The position numbers and the translations under genes are program-made. The notes below the pieces were generated by a model, which was given only the letters and a program-made list of their open reading frames with translations, was not told the origin of the DNA and ran no database searches. This document shows positions 14,391 to 28,400 of a stretch of 64,000 nucleotides of DNA, piece by piece. The stretch is from Haemonchus contortus (lineage: Eukaryota > Nematoda > Chromadorea > Rhabditida > Trichostrongylidae), in NCBI GenBank assembly GCA_000469685.2, contig LS997565.1:31404645-31468644 (forward strand). Reading direction: 5' to 3'. Numbering within the stretch: position 1 is the first letter of the stretch; the number at the start of each line of letters is the position of its first letter.

Positions 14391-15082
14391 CCCGCTTGCC
14401 TTCGCCTTCTTAATGGCTTATATGATTTGTGTATGTTTTGGAGCATCCTTCTTCCCTTCAGTGCCTGTCCTGCTTTATGCGTTTCCTCCTTCGTTCTTGA
14501 CATACCCTGCATACCTGCCTACCTAGTGCGCTACCTTATCCTTTAACTTTTCTCTTGTAACCTTGTGACCTTCTTTGAACTGACTTTGTACTTCCTTTGC
14601 CTTGCTCTTCTCCCTTCTTACCATTCTTTTCAAGTCTGTCCACTTCGCCATTCATCGCGATCATTCGAGTGCAATAACACACAAAAATGGCCTTGGACAA
14701 AGAAATGGCTGCTCAGCAATTGGAAAGCTGCGAGGAATTCATTCAGCTTAGTGAACCTGAGCAATAATATTGGAATTAACCTAATAATTATTATTGATTG
14801 AATGAGAGTGGCGATTTTGCAGTGTGGAGTGGATTTTTGACAGATTGGGCAATTATTCCGTTTCGGTCGCATTAACTGAACCTGTATGTTTCCCATTTTG
14901 CCTATAATTCTGACTTGAATATTTCAAAATCATCTTCTAAAGTCGGCTTTGTTATTTTCCATAATTTATTCACCCGTTACTTTACATGTTGATGATCCTG
15001 GAAGACATTTTGTGAAACGGATGCGTTTCCCTATGTAAAGCCTATTGAGCGACTGTTAGGGAGCGCTGTCTGATGAACGTCT

Positions 15083-15315
15083 TTAACTAATGTGTGCGCA
15101 GTACGAATTCCATTCACTGAATCACGTTGGACTGGCAGATCAGCTCAAACGGCAGAAAGCATCCCAGTTTACCTGTGTGGTGAGAGTTTACTCCCAATAC
15201 TGAAGAATACAATACGGCGTCGACTATTATAACTAACAGGATGACATTCGAGCAATAATTTCGGCAAGCTGGAAGCCCACGGGCTAGTTTTTGAAGCCGA
15301 GGATGATTGTGACAT
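15083..15315 (-). CDS. Candidate small two-exon gene
   Basis: Exon 15315-15173 starts with ATG (MSQSSSASKTSPWASSLPKL...) and ends at an AG|GTAAAC donor in phase 2. Exon 15116-15083 follows a GATTCAG acceptor and ends TAA. The 56-nt intron and matching phase give 58 codons. The first part is Ser-rich. A second frame through the first exon is also open, and there is no good trans-splice acceptor next to the ATG, so this is a weak call. No family recognised. Confidence 0.3.
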
Positions 15316-16491
15316 CTTGGGATGGGCTCTTGGATAGAAGAACTCACCGAAGAGTAACTAAAGAATATACTTTTTTAGCCACATATTTTTTCTATTGGCT
15401 TGGCAAGTGTGTAATAAATGGTCAAAATGTGCTGGAGAACTAGAGCGGTACGGTATGTATTAGGCTCTGAGAAGTAGCCGATTTGCTTATTGGTCAGGTC
15501 TGAAAAATGAATGTTCTATCCATTGGACAAAACGGCTGATATTCACAAGACATTGAAGCCCAAAACTCCTAAAGTTCCTTATTTCTGGGCAAGAATTGAA
15601 ATAGTAATGCAGCCATGATCACTTTTTGATTCTTCTTCTTTTACCATTTCGATTTATCAATCCTATTGCCAGACTTATGACTTTTCATTACCAACTCAGA
15701 ACCAAAGTTAAGAGTATTTATGCCGCATCTACGTATATATGTATGTACGTATGTACTGCACTGAATTCTGTTTATCCTGAATAGATTTCTTTCTGAACTC
15801 TACAAAAATATTGTGCTCGGTGCTCATTCCGGTGATTTCTGTTTTTGCCTTAACTACTCTTTTAGTGGTATCAAGGTTGCTTCCATTTATATATGTCCTC
15901 ATTTTCTCCGCAGAGTTTAAGAATCTTATAACCTATAGGTATCCTCTGCTACTCACTGGCCTTTTCTATCGTTTCTATGCGATTGACTCACTTTCCAAGG
16001 TCAGCAAACTCGACCACTCCCCATCAAGAACATTATCTTACTCTAAATCTACAACAGGGCGCAGTCTCCTTCTCTCAGAGTTTTCAAATCTACAGCCCGA
16101 CAAAACGATAACTTGTGTCTTTCCGAAAGGAAGAAATGAATAATCTATTCAACTAAAGCCTAAACTGTGCAACCGAATCCCGAAAGCGTTCACTAGCTCA
16201 TAGAAGGGTCAAAGGCTCGATAAGCCCAAGTGGGATCCGTTTCCAGGAATTTGCGTGTGAATCAGTACCTCCTGGCACTATTCCATCTCCTTCCTCAAGC
16301 CACTTGAAATTTACATAATTTGAAATCTCACATTTTTCGGCAAAAATTGGGTCAAAAGAACAAACAAGCTAAGATACAATCGAAATTGCTGAAAGTGCCA
16401 CCGAAATGGCCGAAATTACAGTCGAAATTGCTGAATTTCTGCCCAGCGTAGCCTTTTAGGTCTAAAGGCGGCTTTCGTCCAAAAATCACTG

Positions 16492-16993
16492 AAAGGCACA
16501 GTTCACGATAATTTCGAGGTATCCTTTTTTTGAGGTATTCTTAGAAAGGTGGAGGTGTTGATGTAGAGGAGTACGTCGGTAGCGGAGAAAGCGAGAAGAT
16601 TTGCTTCCTTCAAGGCTTCTAAAAGTAGTGAAGGTGGAGGTTGTACGAGATCACCGTGACGGTAATGGCATGTAAGAGGTGTTTGGACGAAATTTGGCTT
16701 ACTCCCCTAGCTCAAAGAGATGACTACATCAAGCGAAGTTGTCCGAAAGTGCTCTTCGCTGTCGCCATGCGTTATGTCAAGTTTTTTGAACTTCCTACAT
16801 TCCTACATGGGAGTCTCCGTTGAAACTCGTCCACGATGGATGCGGCATTCACACAATACAATCTCTGGCCCTTATTGTGACCTATCCAAGACGTTTTTCA
16901 ACTTCATAACGACAGGTATGGCATAAGGGGAAGCCTCGAATTTATATTATTAGGAGACTCTCAAAAACCAATTTGATGGTGAACTGTGCCTTT
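16492..16993. mobile_element. Small DNA transposon (MITE), TIR family A, copy 1
   Basis: The element starts AAAGGCACAGTTCACGATAA and ends with the inverse ...GGTGAACTGTGCCTTT, giving terminal inverted repeats of at least 15 bp on a 502-bp body without coding capacity. The interior shares blocks with the other copies, such as GGTAGCGGAGAAAGCGAGAA and GAAACTCGTCCA. I see no clear target-site duplication. The superfamily is not assigned. Confidence 0.65.
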
Positions 16994-17410
16994 GAACGCA
17001 CTGCAATTCTCCTAAATTGACGTAAATACGTAGTTAGTTTTTCAACGAAAAGAATAGGCGCCTGGCATGATATAGTGCTCACCGATTCTCCTTAAGATGA
17101 CGTCTAGTGGAGAAATTCACTTAATTCAGCTGAGCTGGGTAGAGAAAGATTTTTTGACATCTGTCTACCTTTGGAAAGAATTTGATCTTCGTCACCACGA
17201 GCCATTTGACGTTACTTTATCACTTCTATGAGAGAAGTATTCTATGAACACGACACACGGTTGCGTTGACAATAATCCCTCTACGAGGAACACTTCCCAT
17301 TTGACAGGTTTCTGCCATCAATTTTTTTTTCAAAAGCTCTGGAAATAACTCGGTGCATTCCTCCTTTTTTCCATCATACTGGGCAATATCGTGAGATGGA
17401 AAGAACTTTC

Positions 17411-17827
17411 AAGGTACAGTACACGGAATTCTGAGGTTCTCCTTTTCATTCGAAAAGCGGATGTATGTAGAGGTTGGGAATAGTTCATCGGTAGTGAAGA
17501 AAGCGAGAAAATTCGCCAATTACGAGAAAAAGGCTCCTCAAAAGTATGAAAAATAAAGGTTGAACGAGATTACCATGACGGAAATAACATGGAAACGGGA
17601 TTCGGACGAGATTTCATTTGTCGCAGTTGCGCGAATAACTGAGCCAGAACTGTAGAAAATTGCCTTTCACTGTCGCTATGGATCATAAAAAGTTGGTTGA
17701 GTCTTTATAACGCCCCAACTAGGCCGTTTTCCTTGATGACCTGATAGCGCCAAACATGGTGTGAGAGGGGCCTCAAATTCACCATATGGGACGATTTCAG
17801 AAGCCACTCTTATCCTGAACTGTGCCT
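17411..17827. mobile_element. MITE, TIR family A, copy 2
   Basis: The left end AAGGTACAGTACACGGAATT is a diverged form of the copy 1 end, and the right end is ...CTGAACTGTGCCT. The interior repeats the copy 1 order (CATCGGTAGTGAAGAAAGCG, then an ACGAGATTACCATGACGG block, then GCCTCAAATTCACC). It lies 417 bp downstream of copy 1 in the same orientation. Confidence 0.6.
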
Positions 17828-18288
17828 ACAAGTTACTCGAGTTCTATCGATAAGAAGAAGACAGACAAATGTAGCGTTGCGGATTTGAAAGTGCCTCACC
17901 GCCAGTCCACAGCGTCTAATTTTCAGTAAGCGAATCCTGATCCTTGCACCAACTGCGGATCGTTATTCATGCATAGGACCAATGCGCTCAAACGCATTCA
18001 CATTTCTGGATGGGGAACAGAAGCTTGGTGGTACCGTGATTATACCAACATATACTCATGTGAAAGCTACCATTTTAGTCTCAACTGCCATGTGAACTGT
18101 GATACAACACTTTCAAGCAGGACCGTTACCTTTTATTCTAGTAGAATCTGGATTTTGTAATCCGAGTGCATCCCTGAGTAGGCACAGACACCAACGTGGG
18201 AGAGCTAAAATCTCTGAACTAAGATCATTTTCAATTTGATAGACTGTTCAATTTGATAGAACGACTTAGATAGATAGACTCACACTTT

Positions 18289-18351
18289 TTATTTATTTGT
18301 TTATTTATCCTACTATTTAACAACTTAATTTTTACCTTATTTATTTATCTA
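18289..18351. repeat. TTTA-rich low-complexity tract
   Basis: Repeated TTTATTTATTTG/TTATTTATTT units occur between 18289 and 18351. The following block (18360-18500) carries a GC-richer segment of the kind found at the 3' ends of non-LTR elements, but I could not identify an element. Confidence 0.5.
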
Positions 18352-18796
18352 CATAGCTGACGCGGAAAATGAGTAGTGTGTGTCAAATGACCCACTTCCA
18401 AGTGCGTGGTTCGGGTATCGAAGCCTAGTCCAAGCCGAGCTCCGGCCTATCCAGTACTGACGTTTACAGCTGCTGGCCTCACTATCCCCCGCCTCCAAAA
18501 AAAACATAAAAAAAACATTGTGTAGGCCTTTTATGCACTCGAATGACACTGCGATTCTGATCTGAAGACAAGTTCATTATCGAATTGCATTGAACAAGCT
18601 TACAAAGACTTTTGTGTTCTCTTGTAGGCATATGCTTTATTGTTTATTACACCCCGTCATTTTGTTCAATATTTTGCATAAGCATGTGTTATCGCTTTGT
18701 TGGAAGCTCTTCCGTTTTGTTGGCGTCAATCCGCGTCGTCTTATACGCTCGCCATACCAGTCCTCGCAACTTACTCCTACTCGACTATATCAATAG

Positions 18797-19057
18797 AGGT
18801 CCCCAGATTATGCCCCCACCACTTTTTTGGAGCTAATCGCGGACTTTTCCGTGAGGTGTCGAGTCACTTGCGTTTCTTACCCGGAGATTCTTCGCCACCG
18901 TCTTCTGGAAACTTACCTATGCGCTCTTTTGTACCTCTCGCTGGACAGACGCTTTCTGCATGATCGCCTCGACGTCCTCATTTCTGACCCGCGATACCTC
19001 CATTTCATACGGACCGCATTTATTCGGGCCTTTGTGTACTGGTCCAGACTGTTGTAA
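18797..19057 (+). CDS. Candidate exon, unrecognised
   Basis: An open frame of 86 codons follows an ATCAATAG acceptor-like site and ends TAA. The sequence is richer in GC than its surroundings and gives a helical, Arg/Leu-rich product (for example LLETYLCALLYLSLDRRFLH). A competing frame is open over much of the same DNA. No partner exon was found, so this remains a candidate only. Confidence 0.25.
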   Translation, partial: RSPDYAPTTFLELIADFSVRCRVTCVSYPEILRHRLLETYLCALLYLSLDRRFLHDRLDVLISDPRYLHFIRTAFIRAFVYWSRLL

Positions 19058-19394
19058 AATGCTACAAGTATAAGGAAAAAACTTTGATTCGTTTGTTAAT
19101 CGGCAAACAGGCTATATAGAAAGCACCTCAGCAGAGATTGCAACGCAATCCCATTTGATAATGAGTTTTCCTTTGTACAGACCATTCTTGCTTCTTTCCT
19201 TCTTCTTGTGAACCTGTCTTTTTGATGCCATGAGCGATGTGAATTTCTCCTCACAGAGCTTCGGAGCAGGATTAAAATATCTGTTGGTTGTCATCTCGTA
19301 ATTACCTTTTTATTTCAATCCGCAGTTCATGTTCTATGCCATAATTTGTCGTTTGGTTGTTCACGTATTTCCGATTTTCATAAATCTGTCTCGG

Positions 19395-19415
19395 TTTCAG
19401 ATGCCATTCGGCTAA
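19395..19415 (+). promoter_or_regulatory. Probable trans-splice acceptor and 5' UTR of the claudin-like gene, with a 4-codon upstream ORF
   Basis: A CGGTTTCAG acceptor ends at 19400, only 15 nt before the start ATG at 19416. No upstream exon in frame was found, so this is probably the site of spliced-leader addition. The 15-nt leader itself reads ATG CCA TTC GGC TAA, a minimal upstream ORF whose stop directly abuts the main ATG. Confidence 0.5.
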
Positions 19416-22400
19416 ATGGCAGATGGCGGTGTATCAAAATGCGGTCGTAAGGCGGCATTGTCAACGTTCTTCACCGTCACTTTCATTGCGTTCACTCTTT
19501 CGGTGATCGCATTGATCAGTCCGTCGTGGCAGTACGTCTACTTAGAGGTGAGCACGGGTATTGGAGCAAACGTCCACTGACTGATTCCATGGAATCAGAT
19601 CATACGGCACCAATCTCTGTTAAACACAAGGCTCCAAGGCACAGTTCAAGAGGTATTCCGACAAAATGCGTCGTGTTGACGATATTTCAGTCTAGGCATT
19701 TGCGTAAAAAGCTATTTATAGCGAACAACGAATACCTTCCGGCTGTCACCCCGAATCAGGGCCGTATAGAATAAGAGCTTCGGGAGCTTCATTGCTATTC
19801 TGTGCCACTATTACCATCTTGCCCTTATACTCTTGTTGTTATTACTCTATGGTGTCATATTTTGTTGTTTCCTCTGATCTGCTGTTTGAATTTCTAACAT
19901 CGTGAAAGGTTGACCCTCTACAAGCATGGGCGGTGCAGCCTTTCCTGGGTCCTTGAAACTCGTCCACATGTGGGTGTGGCGCACAGTGTAGACAATTTTT
20001 GAGCCATTATCGCATCACTTTCTGATACCACAGCGCCCCTATGACATACAATGAGACCTCTTTCCGAACTAGTTTGCAATCTCGGAAGTATTTCTTATTG
20101 TGAACTGGGCCTGAAAGTAAGTGAAGGGTGAGCAATCATCTTCCATTGCTCTCGCACAATAAGAGCTTGACTCGGGGTCTCTTCATTTCCGTGTATTTAG
20201 TGATCCATCTCAGAACATCTCTGTTTTTTGTGACTGTTGAGTAAGGAGAATCACGGAAATCTTGCGAATACCCATATTATCTTGTAAGATTGATTTTTGC
20301 TGAGCTCACACTGCGTTTCGGTTTTTGGCATATTCGTGGTGGCTCTATCACTTTTCCACAGTGTCGAAGTCGAGAAATTAACTATTCGTTGAATTGACTG
20401 GAGAGAAATCGGTAGCCACGTTGTCATCAACCGGTGCTTCCTCTCTTAGGTAGAAGTTACGTTGTTACGATGCGACAGAACGGATCGTGCAAAGAAGTGG
20501 TTAATGTGAAGATTGGTTGAGTATTGATAAAGTTTTGGCTATAACCAAAATCTGAAAAAATCCAGTTGGATGAAAGGAACGGGGTCACTTTTCCTTGACT
20601 CCTGGGTTTTTCATGGTGACAATAGTATTGAAATACAGAATCAGGTCAAAACTCTACTTCCTAGTATGGATCTCAAACCTGCACAGTCGCGAGTCGTGCT
20701 AATCTCGTGGAAATCACAACCTCATTTCGAAGTGGTAACTTTGCGCGGTGTAGCTTCTGTGAGATTGTCTCTCACAGAAGAATGGAGCCTAATAAATTGT
20801 TTTTCTGAGAGGTCGTTCAAACATTCACTTGTCGTGGTAACCTAGCCCAAACACGATGGTCTCATCTTCGACTGGCTTTCTCATCTCCTCGTCATAAAAC
20901 TTTCTCATACCATCTTACGAGTTGTTTCTAATCGTTGGCCTGAAGGCTGTCATTCGAGTTTTCCTTAATAATGTTGATTAATAATCATTCAGTCTGTCTT
21001 CTGGCATTCAACATTACCATCCTTACCTGTGCAAAGCGCAGTTATCTAGTTATTTATCACTTTATGCAATTTTTCTCTAGCAGTCTCTCATCGGCTTAGG
21101 TTTTCCTGATACCATCATTGAATCTTTTCCCTAGGCGCAATTTGTTTGGGGAAGTTGAAACCCTTCTAGACGATGTGTGGTCCTTCTATTCCACCGCAAC
21201 CTTGATCCTTGAGTGACTTCAGGAAGGATAAAATAATGTTACAATGAACTGGCATTCTTCATCAATAGCATTTCTCTTCAGTGATGTATTTCTTCAAAAA
21301 TTGAAAACTCATTCGTTTTTCCAGAACGGACGCACGGAACATCAGCATGGGTTGTGGTTGGACTGCAAGAGAGATTTCTCGTTTGATTACGGACGGACGA
21401 GAGAATACTATGAAACTTTGTACAGGTATCTCAGATTTTTCATTTTCTTTTCCTTGTAGAAGACAATCGAACAGAATGCTGCGATGGAAAGATTACTACA
21501 AATAGTTTACACTACAAGTTTCACGGCCAGGTGGGAGTACGTGGACAATTTAGAAGTAGAGTGTCGTGGTAGCAGATAAGGTGACGGTTCCCGAGCAGCG
21601 TCTTTGTCATGGGCATGTGGAGATCTCGACCCACCACTTAAGAGGAATCGCATTTGAAAGGATAATGGGGAAAACCTGTTTCCAGGTTGATCCTCTTCAC
21701 TAAATCTTGGTTGAGTGATACAAAATACGGCCTAGAGATCTGCCTAGCTGTCAGTGCGGAATATCGTTGTATTCATAAGCTCGATGTGGGAGTCAGGTCA
21801 TTGATACTAGCAGAAGGGTTGTATGGGGCCCAAAGACATGGGGCCAAGGAGGAAAAATAACGAATTATCGGAATGTTCAACTGTTGTCATACTTTAGCAA
21901 TTACGGTGTCTCTTGTGTTTATAGGCGGGACCTCCAAGGATCTCCTTTCGACATATTTTTTCTTCCTCCTTTACAATGTGTGTACAAATTCGATTACTAC
22001 ATCGATCCCGAGGATCTCTACGACCACAATCATGACGAAAATCGCATACAAAACGATGCATACCAACATTTGTTTCTAGGTAAGTCCCCTTTGGTACTTC
22101 GTAAGCTCCTTGTTCGGTATACTTTACAAGGCTGTAACTGCTCATCAGAAGGAATCATCCTTTTTCGGTACGACTTGTTTGTGTGGTCGCACGCACGAAG
22201 TATGTTGTTGGGGTGGCTGTGTGTTTGGCCGGAAATTCATAGCTCTTGTTCTCCTAGACTTAGAGCGTCCAAATTTGAAAGGGATACAGGCGGCCCATCC
22301 TTTCGAGCCGAAAGAGAAAGAGCAGTTATCCGACTGGTGAAGAATAAAGACATAAAGAGGTAAATGAATTCCGCTCTAGGGATGGGCTCTCGCTTTCGGT

Positions 22401-25400
22401 TTCAGATGTGATCTAAACAATGACTTGTGGTCGATGTCCAGTTTAAAAGTGTACCAGTTGAGCTACGCACGCCAATGCGTGCACCACATGCCCACCATTA
22501 ACAGATGTCGTTATCACTGGACCTTCTTTCCTCCACGGGTACATCATTAGTTGAGAATCCCAAACTATTGGCGGTCGGATGAGCTTTGACGTAAATGATA
22601 TCAAAACATAAAGTAACCTTGATCTTCCACCGAGTTACAAACCTTGCTGCTTAGCCGTCTTAATCTATGTTACAGTCGTAATCATGAATACAACGTAAAT
22701 ACCACAGGAGTTAAATTCAGTTGATAAGGGCCGTTATCAGTCGTAATCAGCTGTTATCAGTTCCTATCATCGATCGTCTACGATCCCGCCATACTCCACA
22801 ACACATGCCAAACTGTCAAGGCCCCACTATTAATGCCATCATTATAGTGGCTCTACGCTTTGCAGGATTTTCATTAGCCCTTGTCAGTTTTATCAGCCAC
22901 TGGAATGGCACCAACCATTCCGGTGCCCGTCACCGAGTACCTACGATCCTCTTACATTTTACATAACCTATTAAAATTCCGAGATTCCATTATTAACAGA
23001 AAGTGCGTTGCAGATCTAGTGGCTCTTGCCTTATATGGCTCGCTATCAGTCCCTATCAGTTGATATCAATCCCTGTCACCAAACATTTGCGGTCCCTTCA
23101 CATCCCATACCACCCATCAAAGTGCCACGGTTTCGCCGTTCACATGAAGGGAGTTACGGATCCTGTGTATTTTGCCTTTTAAAGCTCCTTATCAGTTTAT
23201 ATCAATAGTTTTCACTTCCTCCACGTACCATCGCTGTTCCCATCGTGCCGCCTATCTCTCTTCCAAATTTGAATGTTCTCGGTTCAGTGGGACAGGAGTT
23301 ATGAATTTCCGGTCGGACAAACACACACACACCAACAGACACACTTAGCCGATTATATAAGTAATATGCTTTTATCCTCCAAGATGAGCTGGTCACTAAT
23401 TAATCAGCTCGCATGGAAGGTTCGATTTGTGTGGGTAAATATCGAACCGGGGTTTGTTCACCGGACTGTGTGTGTGCGATATCCTGCCTTGAGATCATAC
23501 CTGATTGTGAGATAGCACCTTAGATCTGTGTGTAGAATAGTTATGTAGACACTATGGTGACACCTGAGGTCTGCTTTGAAATCCCATCGAAAAAATAGGT
23601 TTGATTGAACATTCTGGGCATGGGCGTCGATTTGAGGTTTCCAACTGTTCTGTTCCGCAGAAGATATACTGGGCTGAAGCCAGATATTGGGTGTAGAGAT
23701 CCCCTCAACGTATAAGGGCCATACAAAGCTCGACACATCGAAGAAGCGAGAAGATTTTTCCATCAGCCGAACAACTGCGTGTTTTTCGGTTAAAAGGCTA
23801 CACGTTTTGCATCCGAACTCTGAGAAAAATGACCGATGGGCTGTGAGGAGAGGTACCAAAAACAGCCATTTCTCCACCTTGCAGGCTGGAAAATCGCAGC
23901 TCTGTCTGGATGCGGGTCAGCAGTTGTGTTCTCGGCGTCAGCATTGCTATTCGCTGTTCTTGCATTTTGCCATCGGACTTTCATCTGTGCCTCTACAGTG
24001 CTCGTCACAATTTCTGGTTAGTTTTTTCAAGATATTCCGAACTTTTCGACTTCTCTATTCATTGAGGCTTCTTTTACTCGTCAATACATTTCAGCCATAT
24101 TGTCTAGTATCGGAGTCACTGTCTTTTATGCATGGGCAAATTATCAAGACAACAAAGTTATTAAAGAAGACGGGGACACTACCTACGAGGTAAGGATTAT
24201 TGCTAATCATTTAAAGTTCAATCTTAATGGTTAGTTGTCTAATTATTCTTTTCGAAATTTAGCAAATTCTCGGGTGGGCTTTCTATTGTCAAATTGTTAC
24301 CACCATAATGCATTGGCTCGCTTCAATGTTGGGCTGTTGTGTCACTTCTGTCTCCTTCAGTAAAACGAGAGCAAAACTGGTGAAGATTGAGGTATGTCGT
24401 CCTTCGAATTTTTTGAAGAACTGCGTAGATCGAGTGAACAGATCCTTTCAATAAAAGGCTCTAAGCGATTTCTGGTCTCACTACATACCTGTGTATGCAT
24501 TTATTTAGATAGTGCAAAGAGTTTCAGGTTGTTGAAGGCAACGATGAGAGGCAATTGCTGTCAGACGGGCGCTCGTCATCACAACCTTTCAAAAGATCAT
24601 TTTCTGTAAGTTATCTGTCATTATGTAATAGTGCTATGTAGCATTTACGAGACTTTCGATTTTCGGTCTTCGCTTTCTCAATCCTCGTCGTTTTTAGGCA
24701 ATATACCGAGTTGATTCCCAGTCTCTACGTCAGTGGGAACGTGACTACATGAGAAATGCTAGAGAACGACAACAAAGGAGCCAAGAAGTAAGGTTCTTTC
24801 CGAACAAAGATAACTAGTTTCACCGTAATGCAGTTACAGACTCCATTTAAACGAACTGCATCAATGCCGAATTTTTCGAAGAAGCAAGCGAAGTTAGCTG
24901 AGAGGAAGTTGGCAGACAGGTCCAGTCGCGAGGTGTTCTCATCAACAAGCAACATCACTGAAACCACGCAAACAGGTGGGTGCCAGACACAACTGAACGG
25001 AAACGCCACTCCCTGAAGGGCTGTAAATGCCCTACCGCCGTGAGTGAGTAAGCACCAAGCGTTCCAGGTTCGATGAACACCTTGGAGCGGAATCAAGCTC
25101 GGAGGCCACCTTCGGCGGTTCCGCTTCCTGTACGAACTAGCCAACCATTTGCGCTCCCAACTCTTCCGAAGCTCAGGTCTGCCCTGAAGACGCCACAACA
25201 GTCTAAGAAGAGTGTTAACATTGACGACAGCGATATTACCTACGAGTGTCTACCTTGCGATGTATCGGCAGGAGTGTCAAGTCTGCTTGGTGGAAGGTCA
25301 GCGATATCTGATTACCTACTACAATCCTACTATATGTATAGTGTTAGTTTGTTGGTGTGTGTTACACCATAAATTCATGGTTCCTGTCTGCCTAGACCTT

Positions 25401-28400
25401 GAGCCTTTGAATTCGGAGTGTATGCAGGTGGCAGGATGGTATTAGGTGGTATTAAAAGGCAACTGTTGACAGGCACGAGTAAAGAGTTTTAAAAGCAAGA
25501 GTCGCTGAGACTTCAACACCATTTCTTCCAACAATGTGGATCTTGGCACTATAGTAGGTGATGTAGGATAATAAGGGACCGTAAACGGTTGGTCACAATG
25601 ATGATAGCAAGTGATAAGGGCTGATAAGGAGTCATAGGAGAGCCCTCAAAAGTCTCTAGATTTGTACCGCGTTCACCGAAACCTTGACACTTGGAAGCAA
25701 TGAAACCCAGCGGGATGAGAGGGGATCTATATACTTAGTGATAACGACTGATGAAAATGATTACGGCTGAAGAGGAGCCAAGGAAGGCATAGATCGTTTC
25801 GTTACGCTCTTTGAATCAAAAGTCGAATTTCGGCACCTTGTTAGGGGTGTGAAGGGATCGCACATGGCTTGACGGGACATATGCAGCATGTGATAAGGGC
25901 TGATAACTGTTATTGAATCTCTACAACTTTCCAAGTGAGAGTGGAACATTGCTTCATAGAGGCAGTAGAGGGGTATTTCATTAGGTTAGTAATCAATGTA
26001 TGAACCTTCTCCAGAATCTGTAGTACCCGTCTCATGAGCCTATTAGTACGAAAGTTGAACGGACAAGCGATTTTTCGAATGAAATACTTAGCAGTTGTCG
26101 ATGACAGACTTTGCAGGCCAACGCCTTTGAACCGAACATACGACCCTGTTTATGAGCAAATTGGTCAGGAGAACTACTTAGAACCGAACAGCGTGCGACT
26201 CCGATCTAACCTAGCTTTAAACATGGACCAAGATAAGAAAGGTACATTTAACTTGGTCTTCTTATACTCCTTTTTCATTCAATGTTCTATTGACAGTTTG
26301 TCTAGGGAAGGCCTAAGTGATTTTCAGCTCTGTTGCCCACACAGCCGCTGCCTGGTTCTTCGCAGTCCATTCCGATAACCCATCAAAAAACTACGGTAAT
26401 CGATGACGTGGTCAAGCCGTTATCTTCCTCCGTGGACCATGTACATGGAGAAGGAGGTACCCAGACGGAGCCAACAGCCTCTTCGAATCGCGCAACTGAG
26501 GAGATGAGGAAGATCGAAATGCACCGTCGCTTTGCTACGAGGAAGGAGGTAGAAAGCTATATGTTATTACTAACTTAGCATCCATCACCTGTTTCACCTG
26601 TTCGCGTTGCTCGGCACTCCGGAATTCCTTGTGGACTTGCGTTTATGGGAAAATTATGAGCACCGTCTTTTCCAGTATCGTACATGTGACCACGTAGGCG
26701 GATGTTTTTTGACTTCTTTACACTCCTTCAATAGTTGCTCCCTAAGCGGCGCATGTCCTCCTGCTTAGCTCCGAAGCCGGGTCGTTTATTATGTTAACTT
26801 CTCGATAACGTAAAGAGTTGGCTACGATGTCCCTGCTGCCAAAATCGCTGTCCATTAGGTCAGGGCCTGGGACGACAATTATTTGATTCCCGATATATGT
26901 ACTCCATTGTCAATGGTGGGGTAGAGGGAAGAATAGTAACGGGTAACACGCTTACTTTCTCAATAAAAATATCGGAAGTGGAAGACACCAGCACTGCCCT
27001 CAACTTGATTTTTTTAGCCTGCCATTCCGATGACAAAGCCATCATCTCCTAGTAAATTCGACAGGCCGCCGCTTACTATCAGGGATTTCGGCATTTCTCC
27101 GAGGCCCAAAAATGGTTATTGCGACATCGAAACAACGTTCGACGGTGATGGTCCATCGAGTGTGAGCTCAACGAACAAAATCAAATACACGGAACTAGAG
27201 AAAAAAGAGGATGCTCACAAACCGCCGCTTTCAACACAACTTAAGTACATCTCAGTGGGGAGAAGCAGTGTGGAGGGACCTTCCAAACCGGCGCAACGAC
27301 CAGACCTCTCCAATGGTGGGTTAAATTTCGCTTTCGCTTTAGATTTCTGGTGAAATTTGTAAAATTGTTCGAAGAGAAGATACAGAATGTCAACGATCCT
27401 TACCATTAGGGGGATAGATCTATAACTGAACTAGCTTCAGACGAACGCATGCCATCGCCTCCCCAATATGTGGATCGTCCGACGACATCAAGCAATAACG
27501 GTTCCTACGATGTGTTGCCGCTTGCAAGAGCCGGAATAGCTATCAACACTTTTGGAGACCGCTCAAATCAACGGTTTGCCCCTTTGCCTAGTTACCAATA
27601 GTTCGAAATAGTGTAAATATAATAATAAGGAACAGCACAATAAATATGACAAAAACGTTTCTTATAATTGGGATAGAATCACTAAGAACAGCTGTTATTG
27701 GTACTACTTTAGATGGGAATGGAATGAGTCCTTTACAGGCTGTTGGCAGCACTTGTTCATATGATATCATTCTTTTAATCAATACCTAAAGGTAATGGTG
27801 CAGTTTAAAGGGAATAAACAAGAAGGTCGTGGGCTTTGATCAAACTTTTTTAGACGTTTGAATCACTCAAGCTTGTACCTTGAAAATTAGCTAGTTGATA
27901 ACACCGTGGTAATGCAGGCTTCAAAAAAATGCAAAAAAAAAAGTGTCTCGTAATAATCAGACTAGAGGATTTCTTAGACCCTGTGAGAAAAAAAGGAAAG
28001 GGTGCCAGTAAAAGAGAGCGATGCCGGTGTGAAATGGTCCACATTCTCCCTTGAAAGTTATGGATTATTCCTCAACTGTCTCTTCATTTCGTAATCTGGT
28101 AGCTGACTTCTGTAGATATGAAGGCAAAAGCCACATATTCTTGTTTGTTGATGCTTCCATAAATAGTCTTGTTCTTCGAAATTTGTATTGATAACTACTA
28201 CTTTAGCCATTTTGATAAATGATACATTCAGCACGATTACGAATCTGACGTTCCGGCCGCAGACGAAAACAGGAGCTTCGGAGGTGTTTGAGCGACCAGA
28301 TTCCATCACGGGTGAAACCTCATCTACGGTCTCATCGATACCGCGGAAACCTCCTCTACCCTTGCAGCAGATGGTGCATCGGAAGCTGCTCAATGCTATG

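Noticed and set aside
15811..16143. 110-codon plus ORF with two hydrophobic segments, receptor-like at first sight
   Set aside because: No conserved receptor motif and no splice sites in phase; AT-rich DNA often gives hydrophobic frames.
22730..23200. TTATCAG/CTATCAG clusters considered as a CRISPR-like or telomere-like array
   Set aside because: Units are irregularly spaced and diverged, are part of a dispersed repeat, and nematode telomeres use TTAGGC.
23202..23396. Minus ORF (RPEIHNSCPTEPRTFKFGRE)
   Set aside because: It is the Helitron-like repeat read in one frame; the same phrase appears at 22.2 kb on the other strand.
24725..25198. 157-codon minus-strand ORF
   Set aside because: It is the antisense of exons 8-10 of the claudin-like gene, whose splice sites and phases fit the plus strand.
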